DNA of 64,000 nucleotides from Capitulum mitella (lineage: Eukaryota; Arthropoda; Thecostraca; Pollicipedomorpha; Pollicipedidae): positions 28,953,451-29,017,450 of the forward strand of contig CP099839.1 in the NCBI GenBank assembly GCA_030062745.1. The letters run 5' to 3'. The notes under the pieces are model-generated. The model had not been told where the DNA came from, did no database searches, and saw only the letters and a list, made by a program, of their open reading frames with translations. The translations under genes and the position numbers were made by a program. Below are positions 10,466 to 22,996 of this stretch, one piece after another; positions within the stretch are counted from its first letter, which is position 1, and every line of letters starts with the position of its first letter.

Positions 10466-12405
10466 AGGAACATTTATCCTTGTGTTGTGTACACAATTCT
10501 TGTTGAAAACTGTTCAGTGGTCTTACATTTAGATTTATTTGTACAGTTGCAGTCTGAATGGAGGTTTCAGAAACATCATGGTGCTATTCTGGAATAGACA
10601 ATAGACTGATAATCGTATGTGTTGCTAGGAGAGGGGCAGATTCCGCCCCTCTCCCAGCAATCCTGAAAACTGTTGGTCCCAGTGGAAAATGGTGTTTGGT
10701 AGCCTGCAGCAAGATCTACTTTTCTAAAAAAAAAGAATATAATAGCTAGGAATTTCAAAAATGGAGTTAGGGCAGAAAGGAGTGTTTAAGCAGGGGTTTA
10801 CTTGTACAAGCTTTCTCATCACATTTTATGACTGATTTTGTTCTTTTTCATGTCATTCTACCAACATCTTATAGGTCCATCACATGCTATGAAGCAGTCA
10901 GTATTCGAAATCCATGGGCAGTCTAAGGCACATTAAAAGGAGCATGTTTTTGTGAAATGCCGATTCATTCTGGATCATGTTTTGTGTTTGGTTAGCATAT
11001 TTGTGTTCAGAAAACATTTCATTGTGTATCACATGCCATGTTACCTTCACAGTGAATGCTCATAGGCAGATTCAGGTATGAAAGAGGAGTCATTAACTAC
11101 ATGGTGATAACTGTGTTTTATTCTGTAAAGTGAGTTATGATTTTTCAGGAATAACAGGAAATAAAACAATGCCATATATATTACCCTGAAGCCACCTCTG
11201 CTTTTCATTTTCACTGGAATATATGGCATTTCATCAAAGTGTATGTTAAGCCAACAAAATCGGTCACACAGAGTCAGATGTCTATAGGGCCTGGTGAACA
11301 TGCTATTGGATGAAATGTGCACCCAAAAACCAATGCCTGGAGACACCCCTGGCAGTATGTATAGGTGAATTGTGTGCATAGATTAGTACAAAGTCGCCAT
11401 ATTAGTGCTAGTGCTATTTTTTCATACAGTGAGTGGTAAATTTTTGGATTACAGAAATATAAATACCCTCTTTTGCATGCTTCTGGGTCTGCCACTGACC
11501 AACATTTTTCTTAAAAATGCTTCAAAATGTGTCAGTTACAAATATTTTGATCATTTGAACCATCCATGGCATTATGAAGAACATTGAAATAGTACATGAC
11601 CACATCAGTGTGCAATTTCCAGACAGCACAAAAATTTCTGAAACATGCAGCCCAAATTGTGTCCTGGAACTGCCTGCAGAGAAGTTCAGTATTTGAGATT
11701 TTGTCACAACATATGGAAACATATTTAGAGAAAGTCACCAATTTTTGTGAAGCAGCTCCGAAGAGCCCAGGAATTGTGAGTAAAACATGGGATGGGGCAG
11801 AATCCGTCTCCTGCACAGCATAGGGTTAAGATCTGAAAAATTGAGAAGCATTCCAAATTGTGACCTTGCTAAGTGCCTGCAGATGCATCATGGCCTTTCG
11901 ATTGTGTACCATTGCATGGTGGCCATGTACACTTGCAGTAACCTTGCTGTTTTTACTTGTGTATTCTCTTGTGGTGTGCACCAGCTCATGCCAAATTTGT
12001 GTTGCACGCAAATGAGAGAAGCCAAATTGTGTACCAGAGTGTCAGCCATAAGTCCTCCATGGACGAGATTTGCAGAAACTGTCATAATTTTCATTCTGAA
12101 AGCTGTGAATGCAATGCAATAAAACTAAGCCAAGAAAGCCCTTTTATGAGCTCACTGAAATATGTGCAGTTCGACCCAGTGGGAAAAAACATGCATGGAC
12201 ATGACAAACCAGTACTAATCCCAGACTATTTAATTAGCTGGATGCACTGACCAATTTAAAACGTGATAGAAAGGTTACAATATGGATGATGAGGTAGAGT
12301 ACCAAATATAGCATTTGATGCATAATTCCTTGATTTCCATACGTTTATCATGTCATTTCTTTACTGAGGAGCTTTAATTGGCATCCAAGATATTTTCATT
12401 CACAG
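10466..12405. other. Intergenic, no gene seen
   Basis: AT-rich, stop-dense sequence. No splice-consistent exon or recognised family was found. The interval ends in a 3' splice-like tract (ttttcattcacag, ending 12405) before the next gene. Confidence 0.45.
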
Positions 12406-12419
12406 GGAGCTACATCAGA

Positions 12420-13040
12420 ATGCTAAAGATGTCTGAGCTGAAGATTCTTCTGTATGTGCCGAACGTCATCGGTTATGTGCGGCTAGCATGCCTGGCGGCG
12501 GCCTGGCAGTGCCGGCTGAGCTCGCCGCCACTGCTGGTGCTGCTGTACGCGCTGCAGGCAGTGCTGGACGGCGTCGACGGCTGGGCGGCGCGCCGGCTCC
12601 GCCAGTGCTCCACGTTCGGCGCCTGGCTGGACGTGGTCATTGACAACCTGGGCCGCAGCATGCTCTGGTCGACGCTGTACGACTGGGGCTGGATGGTCGG
12701 CTCGCTCGAGTGGCTCTGCTTCGTCTGTAACAGCGGCGCCGGCGGCCAGTGGAAGTCCTCCATCGTGGCCAACGGGCCGCTGCTCTGCCGCCTGGTGATG
12801 GCCGACGGCTTCAAGACGCGCTGGGGCGTCCTGGCGATATCCGGCCTGCACGTGCTGCCGATCTGGCTCTTCGGCCTGCAGCGGGCCGTGTGGAGCGGCC
12901 CGCTGTGGTGGGTGCCGCCGCCGCTGGTCTGGGCCGGATTGGCCGTGCTGGTGGTCGGCCGCGTTGTCTGTGCCATAGTGGAGCTCTGGTGTATCTGGGC
13001 TCACGTGCGGGTCATGCTGCGCCAGGATGCTACAGACTAG
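12420..13040 (+). CDS. CDP-alcohol phosphatidyltransferase family protein (PI-synthase-like)
   Basis: Members of this membrane family join a CDP-linked lipid to an alcohol, releasing CMP. The complete signature DxxDGxxAR-8x-GxxxDxxxD is present with exact spacing: D50, D53, G54, A57, R58, G67, D71, D75. The N-terminal LLYVPNVIGYVR segment resembles PI synthase (CDIPT). Several hydrophobic stretches follow (about 38-48, 146-160 and 170-192). From ATG 12420 it is 206 aa; the next ATG, 12429, gives 203. CDIPT is about 213 aa. A 3' splice site at 12405 suggests an untranslated 5' exon. After the motif the sequence departs from CDIPT, so inositol as substrate is not established. All coding sequence is in one GC-rich exon. 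Frames antisense to it are shadows. Confidence 0.85.
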   Translation: MLKMSELKILLYVPNVIGYVRLACLAAAWQCRLSSPPLLVLLYALQAVLDGVDGWAARRLRQCSTFGAWLDVVIDNLGRSMLWSTLYDWGWMVGSLEWLCFVCNSGAGGQWKSSIVANGPLLCRLVMADGFKTRWGVLAISGLHVLPIWLFGLQRAVWSGPLWWVPPPLVWAGLAVLVVGRVVCAIVELWCIWAHVRVMLRQDATD

Positions 13041-15953
13041 TGAACGGTGCCCCTTCTCCCCAACGGCCGAGTTCAGGTTTAACTACCATTTTCGAATAAT
13101 GTCGATAGCGTTTTTCGTGTGGATGAGGTAATAGTTGCATGGCTTTTTAATTGTGCGGGAAAGTAAAGGATGGCATTGTGCTTTGGTTTTTGTGTGCTGC
13201 TCGATGTTTATTATGACAGCTGTCTACAATGAGTAGGTAATGCCTCTGGCATATTTTTGTTTGCTTTTTATTGTTAGACATAAATATCAGCCATATTTGG
13301 TGTGCACTGTTCTGAATGGTGCATATCTTTACACGCAGAGAAACATTTCACTAGTTGGGTATTCAAATCCGGAGAAATATGCATCGTCACCACCTTTTTT
13401 TATTTTGGGTGGAACCCATCAATTAGGTCAGGGTACATACGAGTAAGGTTGGAGATTTCCGAAAATCATTCGGGTGCGATAGCGAGTTCGAAAAGGATTT
13501 CAGATATTTCTTTTCAGTCATGGCCATGGGCCTAATATTAAAATTGCTGGAAGGGGAAGGATCGAGACTCTCCCCGCAACCTCTAGCCATGTATGGTTGC
13601 TGGAGGTCGGGGGGAGATATATACACCCCATTACCGTACCAACCACAAGTCCTGCCGCGAGGCAGTTAAGGCAGTTCCTGGCGGTGAGGAAATCAAGGAA
13701 ACATCCAATCTGTTCTTTAGCCAGTAACATTGTCATAGACTGTAAGTTGTTTGATATGATGGCAGAATCAGATGCCTATGCTTTTAGCCTGACGAAGGCA
13801 CGCTTACTTCAGCACAGATCTTGGAAGGTGAGATTTGTAGAAGCTATTGATGGTGAACGATAGGAAAACAATTCTGATTGGGAAGGAAGCCCTGTCATCG
13901 GGCTCTAGAGGAGGTTTTACTCGAAGAACACGAGCGATGGTCTTGCAAAGGTTGATTAAAGTCATCATGATGCTTGCAGTGCCCATCAGCCCCCATACAT
14001 TTTGTGGGAGTCAGTCATCCTCAGTAGTCAGTCGTCAGTCACTTCAGCATTTGTCTATACTTTAGACATTTTGAGGTGCCATCTGCATTCGTACAAACAG
14101 ACAACGTCATAATTTTTGCCGTTGCTGCACACATACCTGTCACTTGGCCAGTCGCTTACCTCCTCGTGACGTGTACCTGTATCAGCAAAGAAGTTACCGA
14201 TATTTAGTGACCGCCGATACCATTACTACGTGGATACCGTTACTACCACGACATCGTGGCATCACAAATCTCTTAGAGCCGTGGTTCCATTTAGAAACGA
14301 TAACAGCTGGTTATGTGTAAGGCCTGTTGCCGTTTGCGAACATTGCTGCTGTATGTATACGTGCCGGCGCCAGTGTCCAGGTGGCTGTCGAAGTGCCTGT
14401 CAGACCGAAGGGTCTTACCTGAAAGTTATTGTAGATGTTGATGTACAGTGGGTCGGGTTGGTCGCCCGGTTGCATGAAGGATGTACACGAACGCAGCCAA
14501 GTTGCGCTGCGAAATACGTGAATTGACGAATCCTCGCAGAAGGTGCGCTGGGTTCCGCGAAAGTATATGGTGAACGTTGTGAAAATTGCATTTGGAAGCT
14601 CAGGAGTTGGTTTTCTAACTTTTTGTACTGTGTCATACATGCCGGTGGCTTCCATTAGCAAGCTGTCCGGCCAGCTGAATGTCAGTAATATGCCGTGTGG
14701 TACGAAATTGTGCATCGGAGTCGTTGAAGTTCATTCACATCTGTCAGTAGTAATTGATCATATGCGGCGTAGTTGCATGACAGGTTAGTTTTTAAGTTAA
14801 ACCTTTCCCTCATGTGCGATGAAAATAGTTTAATGTGTTAGTTCTCGCTTTTTTAATGCCCTTCAGATGCTCTGCCTTTATGATTTGACTGTTTAAATTT
14901 CTCCTTTCGTACACGGATTGTTCGCTGCGTATTTCTGTTGGTTTCTCGCGGCTTTATCCGCATGGCAAGACGATTTCCCGTACGTGTGTGTTAATGCTCG
15001 TGTACAGGACCGGTGATCTGCATCTTGACGACGTCCTTGGGACGGCACCGGTTGTTTTCTCGACTTTTTTGCAGACTGTCCTCGGTGATGGCGTACATTC
15101 CGTTAACACTTTTCTCTTTGTTATCTGCCCATGCTGGTGATCTGTGCGTAATTGAGAACAGTCAAGCTGTATTTTTTTTTCGGAAGTGGTATTGCTACCA
15201 CGTCAGGATTTCGAATCCGAATGTCAGGATTGGTTGTCACCGATTCTCATATATCATATATTTTGAAAGTTTGTTGACAACTTTGTACAACCGTTTGCTT
15301 GTATTTAGCCACTTGTCCGTTAAATGTGATTTCAGACGGGTATCGAAGGCTGATGTAATATCTGAAACAGGTATCCGCGGATGTATGTCGAGCACTCGGG
15401 TTTTTACCAGATTATGGATATGTTGGTGTCGTAGTGATCCAATAGAATGGTACGTACGTAGGCGTTATTGGCTCTGCGTATGAGTTGGATCGTTCATTGT
15501 TTTTACAGAAATAATTCTGTGTTTAGGGCGCTGAGTTTAGGTCGTCGATCCGTTGCACCTTTATCATCTGAAAACAGAATTTAGAATGTTTTGTCATTGA
15601 GTGCATTCGTAAATATAATGTAGCGGGCAAAACGTGTTTCTTATTGGCTTACAAAAGTCGAGACGTTGTAAGGTGAGAGACCGTTAACTTGTTCTTTTTT
15701 TGCTGCCCTCAGCCAGTTCCACGGCGTCTGACGCCCGCGTCCCTCGCATGATCAGTGGGTTCTGGAGCTGGCACCGGCCGCCCTCGACTCCGTACGGCTT
15801 TCTTCAGCCAGTACTGGCCGCTCTCGGCTCAGTGCGGCCTCCTCCAGACAGCCTGAGTTTCCTCAGTCCAGGTCCAAAGTCCTCCGTCTCCCGGTCCAAA
15901 TCTGTCTCTCCTGCGCTGGGCAGATTTGTTTTGTTCGTTTTTGGCGAGATTCG
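13041..15953. other. Intergenic, no gene seen
   Basis: Mixed sequence without a supported gene. A GC-rich, C/T-rich patch at about 15700-15950, reading into the gap, may be a promoter or first-exon region, possibly of TIMM29, but nothing decides this. Confidence 0.35.
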
Positions 15954-16453
15954 NNNNNNNNNNNNNNNNNNNNNNNNNNNNNNNNNNNNNNNNNNNNNNN
16001 NNNNNNNNNNNNNNNNNNNNNNNNNNNNNNNNNNNNNNNNNNNNNNNNNNNNNNNNNNNNNNNNNNNNNNNNNNNNNNNNNNNNNNNNNNNNNNNNNNNN
16101 NNNNNNNNNNNNNNNNNNNNNNNNNNNNNNNNNNNNNNNNNNNNNNNNNNNNNNNNNNNNNNNNNNNNNNNNNNNNNNNNNNNNNNNNNNNNNNNNNNNN
16201 NNNNNNNNNNNNNNNNNNNNNNNNNNNNNNNNNNNNNNNNNNNNNNNNNNNNNNNNNNNNNNNNNNNNNNNNNNNNNNNNNNNNNNNNNNNNNNNNNNNN
16301 NNNNNNNNNNNNNNNNNNNNNNNNNNNNNNNNNNNNNNNNNNNNNNNNNNNNNNNNNNNNNNNNNNNNNNNNNNNNNNNNNNNNNNNNNNNNNNNNNNNN
16401 NNNNNNNNNNNNNNNNNNNNNNNNNNNNNNNNNNNNNNNNNNNNNNNNNNNNN
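15954..16453. other. Assembly gap of 500 N
   Basis: Exactly 500 N, the usual size for a gap of unknown length. Frames translated across it are meaningless. Real sequence, including an early exon, could be missing. Confidence 1.
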
Positions 16454-17386
16454 AATGCCCCACGCGACCGAGCGTTCGAACTTACAAGCACGAACTGCGT
16501 GACGTGATCAGAACGTGGTTACGGCCCAGACAGCAGCTGCAGCATTTGTTAAAATACTTTACGCTTTATATGTAAATTGAGAACTTTCAGTGTGATATGA
16601 CAATGATGTCCAAATCGTCACCAAATACAATCTTGTGATGTTCATTGGTGTGCTCTTGATGCTTCTCAGGTATTATGAAGAATCAGACATTGCTCCAAAT
16701 AAGTAAATATGTATAGGTGGTTTGCGGTTGGCAGGGACATTGGAACCTAGGCAGGGGGTCAGCTGCCCCCCCCCCCAACTTTGGGTAACATGACATTAAT
16801 CCTATGGCCTTGCATGGAAAGAAACAAGGTGAAAATTACCTTTGCTCCCCATCTTCACAGATGTTTCACTGCTCCTGGGGGCTGGCCTGTCTGTGAATAT
16901 GTCTCCCATCATCCATGTATTTATGCTTTTCCCATATGTGCAGGGAGGGGTTTTTGTGGCCAATGAATAGTTATTTCTATCCATGCAGTCTGTATTCACA
17001 GTTACAGTTTTACACATTGTAGTTGGTTGCATTTGACATGCTACAGTTTATGTCTTCAGCAATGCCTATTTCTGTGGAATTTCAGAACCTGCCAGTAATC
17101 AAACAGCAGAAGGAACTGCAGTCCAATGAAATGTCTGGATTAATAGTAAAATTCAGAAAGGGTCCTCTTTCCAGATGGGGTAAGTGATGACTCATGAATA
17201 GAGCAGGGGTGCATGGTCTTTCAAACAGGGAAGTAAAATGCAGCAAGACCCATGTTGTGCATAAGTTTGGGACCTTCTGTTTGGACATTTTGCACATTGA
17301 TGTAAGAGTATTATTCTTGGCTTCTGTCATGCTGTGTTTTCTAAATCAGAGTGTGCTGCTCCGAAGTATATCCATTTCCCTCACAG
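16454..17386. other. Intergenic or 5' intron of TIMM29
   Basis: No exon is supported. It holds the second copy (about 16725-16890) of the dispersed repeat seen at 9.2 kb. Two candidate 3' splice sites at the right, ending at 17386 and 17401, serve the first visible TIMM29 exon. Confidence 0.4.
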
Positions 17387-17401
17387 GAGTAAGTATTTCA
17401 G

Positions 17402-18331
17402 GGATATACTGGCGCCAGCTTGGGCAAGATTACGCAGATGCTTTCAGTGACACTGCAAAAGAGGCTAAGAATCATCCCATCAAAGCAACAATCTACATAC
17501 TTGGTAAGACTACTGCATCATGTCATGACTACCACTCTGTTGTCTGTCACACATGGTGGCACATTAAATTCTTACCAGAAAGTTGGCTGTTATCTGGAAT
17601 TATCTGACAAGGTGTGGGAGTTGGAACCTGTACAGCAGGCTGTGTTTAGTGTGGGCTGTGATCCCTTATATTAACTCAACAACCACTTTAATAAAAATAT
17701 TATTAAATACCAAATTAATAAAAAAGCCTTCCTGAAGTAGATGTATACTTCTGTTGCTCCACTGCAGTGATGCTTCAGATAACCTTCCCATGATACTGGC
17801 TGTGTCCTGCAGTCACCCAGGCTGCCTCTGCCCAGTCAGTTCTGGCCAGTGTGCTGCATGGTCAGTGCTACCTCAGATTGTTACTGTCTGGCAGGCGGCG
17901 CCACGCTCGTGTACGGCTGGAATACCAGCCCGGACGAGCGCCAGTTTTCAGACCAGCTGGTGGCGGCGGACGGGCGGCTCCGGCTGCTGGCGCCGCAGCT
18001 GCGGAACCCGGCCGCCGAGCAGCGCGTGCGCCGTCTGCGCCGGCTGCAGGCTGATGGCCGGCTGCGCACCATCAACCTGGGCCCGCTCAGCGTGCTGTGG
18101 GAGCTGCCGTTCCCGGCGGGCACGGCCCTGCACGCCGCCCAGTGCTCCTACCTGCAGCCGAGTTACCTCACCTTCTACGAGAGGGTGCTGGACGTGGGCG
18201 CCTTCGGGCGTTGGTGGGGCCTCTGGGCCAGCATGATGAACTACGACGTCAACGACGAACTGTTTGAGGAGAGTGGTGCCGGGAAATCAGACCAGAGTGA
18301 AGCTGTTGTGGGCAGTGCGGTTGTGTCATGA
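17402..18331 (+). CDS. TIMM29: TIMM29, subunit of the TIM22 inner-membrane translocase (N-terminus missing)
   Basis: TIMM29 is a metazoan subunit of the TIM22 complex, which inserts carrier proteins into the mitochondrial inner membrane. Exons are 17402-17503 (or from 17387, an acceptor in the same phase) and 17896-18331, joined in phase 1. The first encodes YWRQLGQDYADAF, aligning with the YWKGL-RDY segment of the fly protein. The second contains RTINLGPLSVLWELPF, CSYLQPSYLTFYERVLDVG, FGRWWGLW and MMNYDVND, which line up with human and fly TIMM29. It ends shortly after NYDVND, as in fly, and lacks the long human C-terminal tail. AATAAA is at 18399-18404. The start exon was not found and may be in or before the gap at 15954. 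Confidence 0.9.
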
Positions 18332-18398
18332 AGATGGTCACATCGCTTATCCTGCTTTATCATTTTGTGTGTTTGAGCATACCAAGCTGAACGGTGTA

Positions 18399-18404
18399 AA
18401 TAAA
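18399..18404 (+). terminator. Polyadenylation signal of TIMM29
   Basis: Canonical AATAAA 68 bases after the TIMM29 stop codon, within gtaaataaatgta. Confidence 0.7.
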
Positions 18405-19981
18405 TGTATTAGCGGGTATGCCAACGTCATGAACATCATTGAACGTCATCGGCATATCGTCAGCTGGTAAATGTGTCAGGTTTCCAATGTATGTACGTAC
18501 CGCCATCGGTGAGACTGAGCGAATTCTGCTCCCGCTCTAACATGGCGTCTTTAGCGGGCAGTATATTGGAAACGTGGCAGCAGAGTGAACACGTTTGACG
18601 TCTGTCACCTAAGTATCGCCATTCGGAACAGAGTTACCACATGGCGGCTGCCGCGGAAATGTTGCCGCCAAGCCGCGCCGTCCTGACACGCAACAGGTAC
18701 GCTGAAGGGGACGATGTCTCCAGGACTGCGGTACTAGACACAAGAGGAGACGCCAGCCACGGAGTGCGTACGCGGCGTGCGTCCAGTCAGGGTGCTTGCC
18801 GTATACTAAAACTTCACGACGGCCCAACATCACAGCGAACGTCCCCGTCACGGTGGACATGGAGGACGCCGCGCGCGGACGGACCCCACCTCACCGACAC
18901 GGCAGTGGTCCCCGGCTCAAGGCACGAACGCAGGAGACATCTCCGGCGGTGCAGGTACCGGGCGGCCACAGCGAGACCGGACGCTGTCACATGAGACCCG
19001 GTGGCATCCCGTGCCCGCACGGCCAGCCAGACCCGGCACGAAACGTGGCACCTGATAGCGGTCACGGTATTGACGATAGCGCCGCATCAGATCACGACAT
19101 ACCGTCGGCCTCAGAGCCAAAGCGATCACCACCTGTACCAGCGTGAAAGCACGTCCAACCCTGCCACAAGCAGACCCAGCCACAGGCCATGTCGTAGTGA
19201 TCACCTGAGGTGGCGCTCTTAACAGGGTCGATAACGAGATCATAACTACGAAGGGTCAAGGCGATATTTCTCGGAAACAGATATCACAGGAGCATGACTA
19301 AGAGGTGATACCTACCACGGCGGCCCGTGGTCGCCGCCCTAGGGGAACCAAACGACGCGACACAATGCGGGTACCCTTCTAAAACTATAAGCAAAGGCAC
19401 ACCACTGTCCTCATGTGCACATGCTGAAACGTAATGCGAAGATATTCGCATGTGCAGCGACCCAAGCCGTCTAAATCACACTCATGCAGAGAAGGACTCC
19501 CGTATCGGACAATATGTAAAAAAAGGATGACACGACGTAAAAGTTCACTTCAATGAATGTGACGACATTCCGCTAAAAAGCACAGCTGATCATGAGCATA
19601 CGCAGCTGATGCGTCAACCCGTACTGGCATGCATCAAACAAAAACCCAGGGCCAGTTCACTCAGCCGCGGCTGTGTCACAGATCGGCGGTCGAGCTCTAA
19701 ACAGCGCAAACGACGCGTATGAACCAGGCACTGCCAACGGCACCACGCTGCGCGATGGAAGTCGGCCATCCTGACAGACAAAATGCCTCGCGTCGCATTT
19801 CGCACCACCCGCATAACTCGACGGGATGCAGCCTGAGGCGAACTATAGGGCCCGTCCTCGAGCTGATACGAGTCCCTGGTCCCACCCTGGCTGGAGTTCT
19901 GCCGTGGTCAACGCGCGCCGCCGGCCAGTCCGCCACGGGTCTCAGACGGATCGGGCGGATGGGCCGGCGCCTCCGGCCCGG
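18405..19981. other. Convergent intergenic region
   Basis: This lies between the 3' end of TIMM29 (+) and the 3' end of the Pil1-like gene (-). It is GC-rich at 18600-19250 with open frames on both strands but no recognised protein and no phase-consistent exons. Confidence 0.4.
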
Positions 19982-22941
19982 CTAGCGCAGCTGCAGGCCG
20001 CCCACGGCGCCGCTCAGCTCGGCGTCCCGCTCGGGGCGGCGGCCGCCCGGCGGCGCCGGTCCGGCCGGGAACCGCTCCGGCGAGGCGGCCGGCGCCGACG
20101 GACTGAACTCGCCGGCCGAGCTGCTCATCGACGAGTCCCGCCAGCCGTACGGCGACCTGCCGGCGCACGGCCACCAGTCAGTGGAGGCCGGTTACGACTG
20201 CGTGGGCATTGTACAGATGGCAACAGAAATTGGCGTCCAGTATTGAGACGGAACTGTGGTGACAGGCAATGCACGTGTGGTTCGAATCCACACTGCTAGC
20301 AGTCGACAACATGACGTGGGGGGGGGGGGAGGGCGCACGTTTACCAATCTTCGATCAATCGCTGATGAGAAAATGGGGATAACCCGAGATGTTCTGGAGA
20401 AAAACCAGAAATGGGATTCGGCAGCCGACAATTCGTGGCAATTAAGGTGCCAGTCAATCGGCACAGTTCACCTGTCGGACAAGAACAGTTTCGCCGGAAA
20501 ACGGTCCCTGAAGAAAACAAGACATCCAACACAACTGGTCAGTTGAAGACCCCGCCCAGCCGCCCGCCGGCCGTTCCCGTCTCCACGTCCGACCGGACGG
20601 CGCCGGCGCCTCTGCTCACGGTTTGGCTCCACAGCTGGCGCAGCGCGTGCAGCCGGGCGAGGCGGCGCTGCGCCGGCGGTCGGGCGTTCCGGCCGCGTAC
20701 GGCGGCGGCGGGTCTACGGGCGGCGAGTCGTGCCGGTCGGCGGCCGACTCCGGAGGACGCAGCAGCTCCCGCACGCGGCCCACCCGCTGCCGACAGCGCA
20801 GCGAGCCTGCCGCCGCACGCGCAGACGCCCGTCAGTCACGTGCCGCGGTGGAACAGGCACAGGTCTGGCCATTACCACACACCGGTATGAAAAGACAACA
20901 GCTGTGCTGCGAACAACATGACAGGAAGGTGTCAAGATGACCTACAGGCAATGTTTGCATCGGCTGAATTTTCGGAAGAAGATTGGATTGATCCGAAAAA
21001 ACTTGTTGCTGACCACATTTTCTGCACTCATGCTTTCTAAGAGTACCTAGGAACGCCAAAACCCAACAAAAAACTACGTCCTGATGCTACTAACTAGTGA
21101 TCATGCCATACCGGTCTTTTGTTAACGTTCAATGACGTGCATTTGTGAGTCACCGGTTGTGTTGTCACGCAATCGCTGGCAATAGGACACGGATGACTAC
21201 GACTCGGGGGAAATACGCGGGAAATCGTTTCGAAACTCAGTAAATATAGTAATGATGTTTGAGGTCTTCACCGAACTGATTTTAAGACTACAAGTCACAA
21301 TCTGGCTAACTTAGTTCAAACGAAATGTTGAAGATGCGATTTTCACCTTATGACAGACATGTGTGCTAAAGGAGAGGGTGCCCACGTTGACAGACCTGCC
21401 TATTCCATTAATGCCAGAATAGTGTAAATAAATACAAATCAAACAGCAATCTCAGTGGATGCAAATCACGATCCCCGTAGATCGAAAGACAGAACACCTC
21501 TGCCGTGACACGAATAAGACCACTGCTGCTTTACAGGATACTCGATAGCAAAGTAGTTATTCAATGCCCTTGAAGTCGGAATTCGAAACCGTTTCATCAT
21601 CAGCTATGCTTTATACAAGAGTAATCATTACTGTCCAAACATTTACACTACATCCTAGCTCGAAAGAACTGGATCAATGTCCCACTTATTTCGTCTGATG
21701 GAATTATGACCCTTCGCATTCCATTACTGACAGGAACTAAAACGCCTGGACTGTTCAACCACCCAAATAAGTACCTCGGTAACCAACACGCCAGTGCTAA
21801 TGACATGGTACAAACGCCCCAGATGTGCCGACCGTACATCCATACAGAGACGGACGGCGAGGCACCATAACCAGACAGCGTGGAATCTCGACCAGCCCGG
21901 CTCACCCGTGTATTTGGCGTTGTGCAACTGGTCGATGTCCAGGTCGGGCAGCTCGCTGACAATCTCCCTATGCGCCTCGAACACCAGGTGGGTCTTATGC
22001 GCCAGGTCCAGGTAGGCATCCGAGAGGGTCAGCAGGCCCTGCTTCAGGCGCGTCACCTTCGCCACCTCATTTTCGCGCGTCCGCTCCATCACTGGCGGCA
22101 CGGAGCAGGGCAGGTCTGTCCGGGGGCTGGTCGTTCCATGCCGTCAATTAGTGCTCGTAACGCAGCGGATAGAGATACGTATCAAGTCGTAAACTAACAC
22201 ACAGAGCAGGCTACAGACTCAACCTCGTACGCCAGCGTTTGATATAATAATCAGAACCCTTAAATGAGAGGAGCCATTAGCCCATGAGGCGAGTGACAGT
22301 CGGTGGTCGGTCGCGGCCGCCGTGCCCCACGGTCACCAGCCGGTACCTTCTGTCTGGGCGGCACTCTTGGCCCGTTCCGACCCGGCCAGCTTGGCCTCGG
22401 CCTGCGCTCTTTCTTGCGGCGCCGCCTTCTTCAGCTCGCGCCGGTGCTTGGTCTCCTTGGCCTCGCAGGCGGCCAGCTGGGAGCGGCAGCTGTCCAGCTG
22501 CTCCTCACCCTCCAGGATCATCTCAAAATGATACCGCAGCGCCTTCAGCTGCGCTGCTGGGGGAGAGTTTCGGTCTGAGCTAGTAGACTCCTATGCAGTA
22601 AAATTGCGACAGAGCATGTCACAAGACGAGACTGAGCCGGTGATGATGCCTGACGTATCGTGAGCTTACACCACGTTTTACATGAAAACAATCTTCAAAT
22701 CCACTATATTTCAACTGAATGAGCTAATATGATGGGAGACATAACTGACTTATAATGCAGTTTACCATGTCCACAGTTAATTTGTCCGGAAAGAGACCAG
22801 GAAACCTGTCTGCTATCTTTCACAAAATTCAGTATCCGAGGTTCGCAAAACCCAGGGTTTTTGATCGGTTTTTGAGCTTTTCCTGGGGTTTTGACCTTTA
22901 GAGAGTGCACACACACGCACGTACGCACGCACGCACGCACG

Positions 22942-22996
<55 letters not shown>

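Noticed and set aside
12473..13004. Long antisense frames (over 160 codons) opposite the phosphatidyltransferase
   Set aside because: They arise from GC-rich third codon positions on the true strand; composition is Arg/Pro/Gln-rich with no motif.
15700..16575. Frames of 190-290 codons across the N gap
   Set aside because: Most residues are unknown; the flanking codons match nothing.
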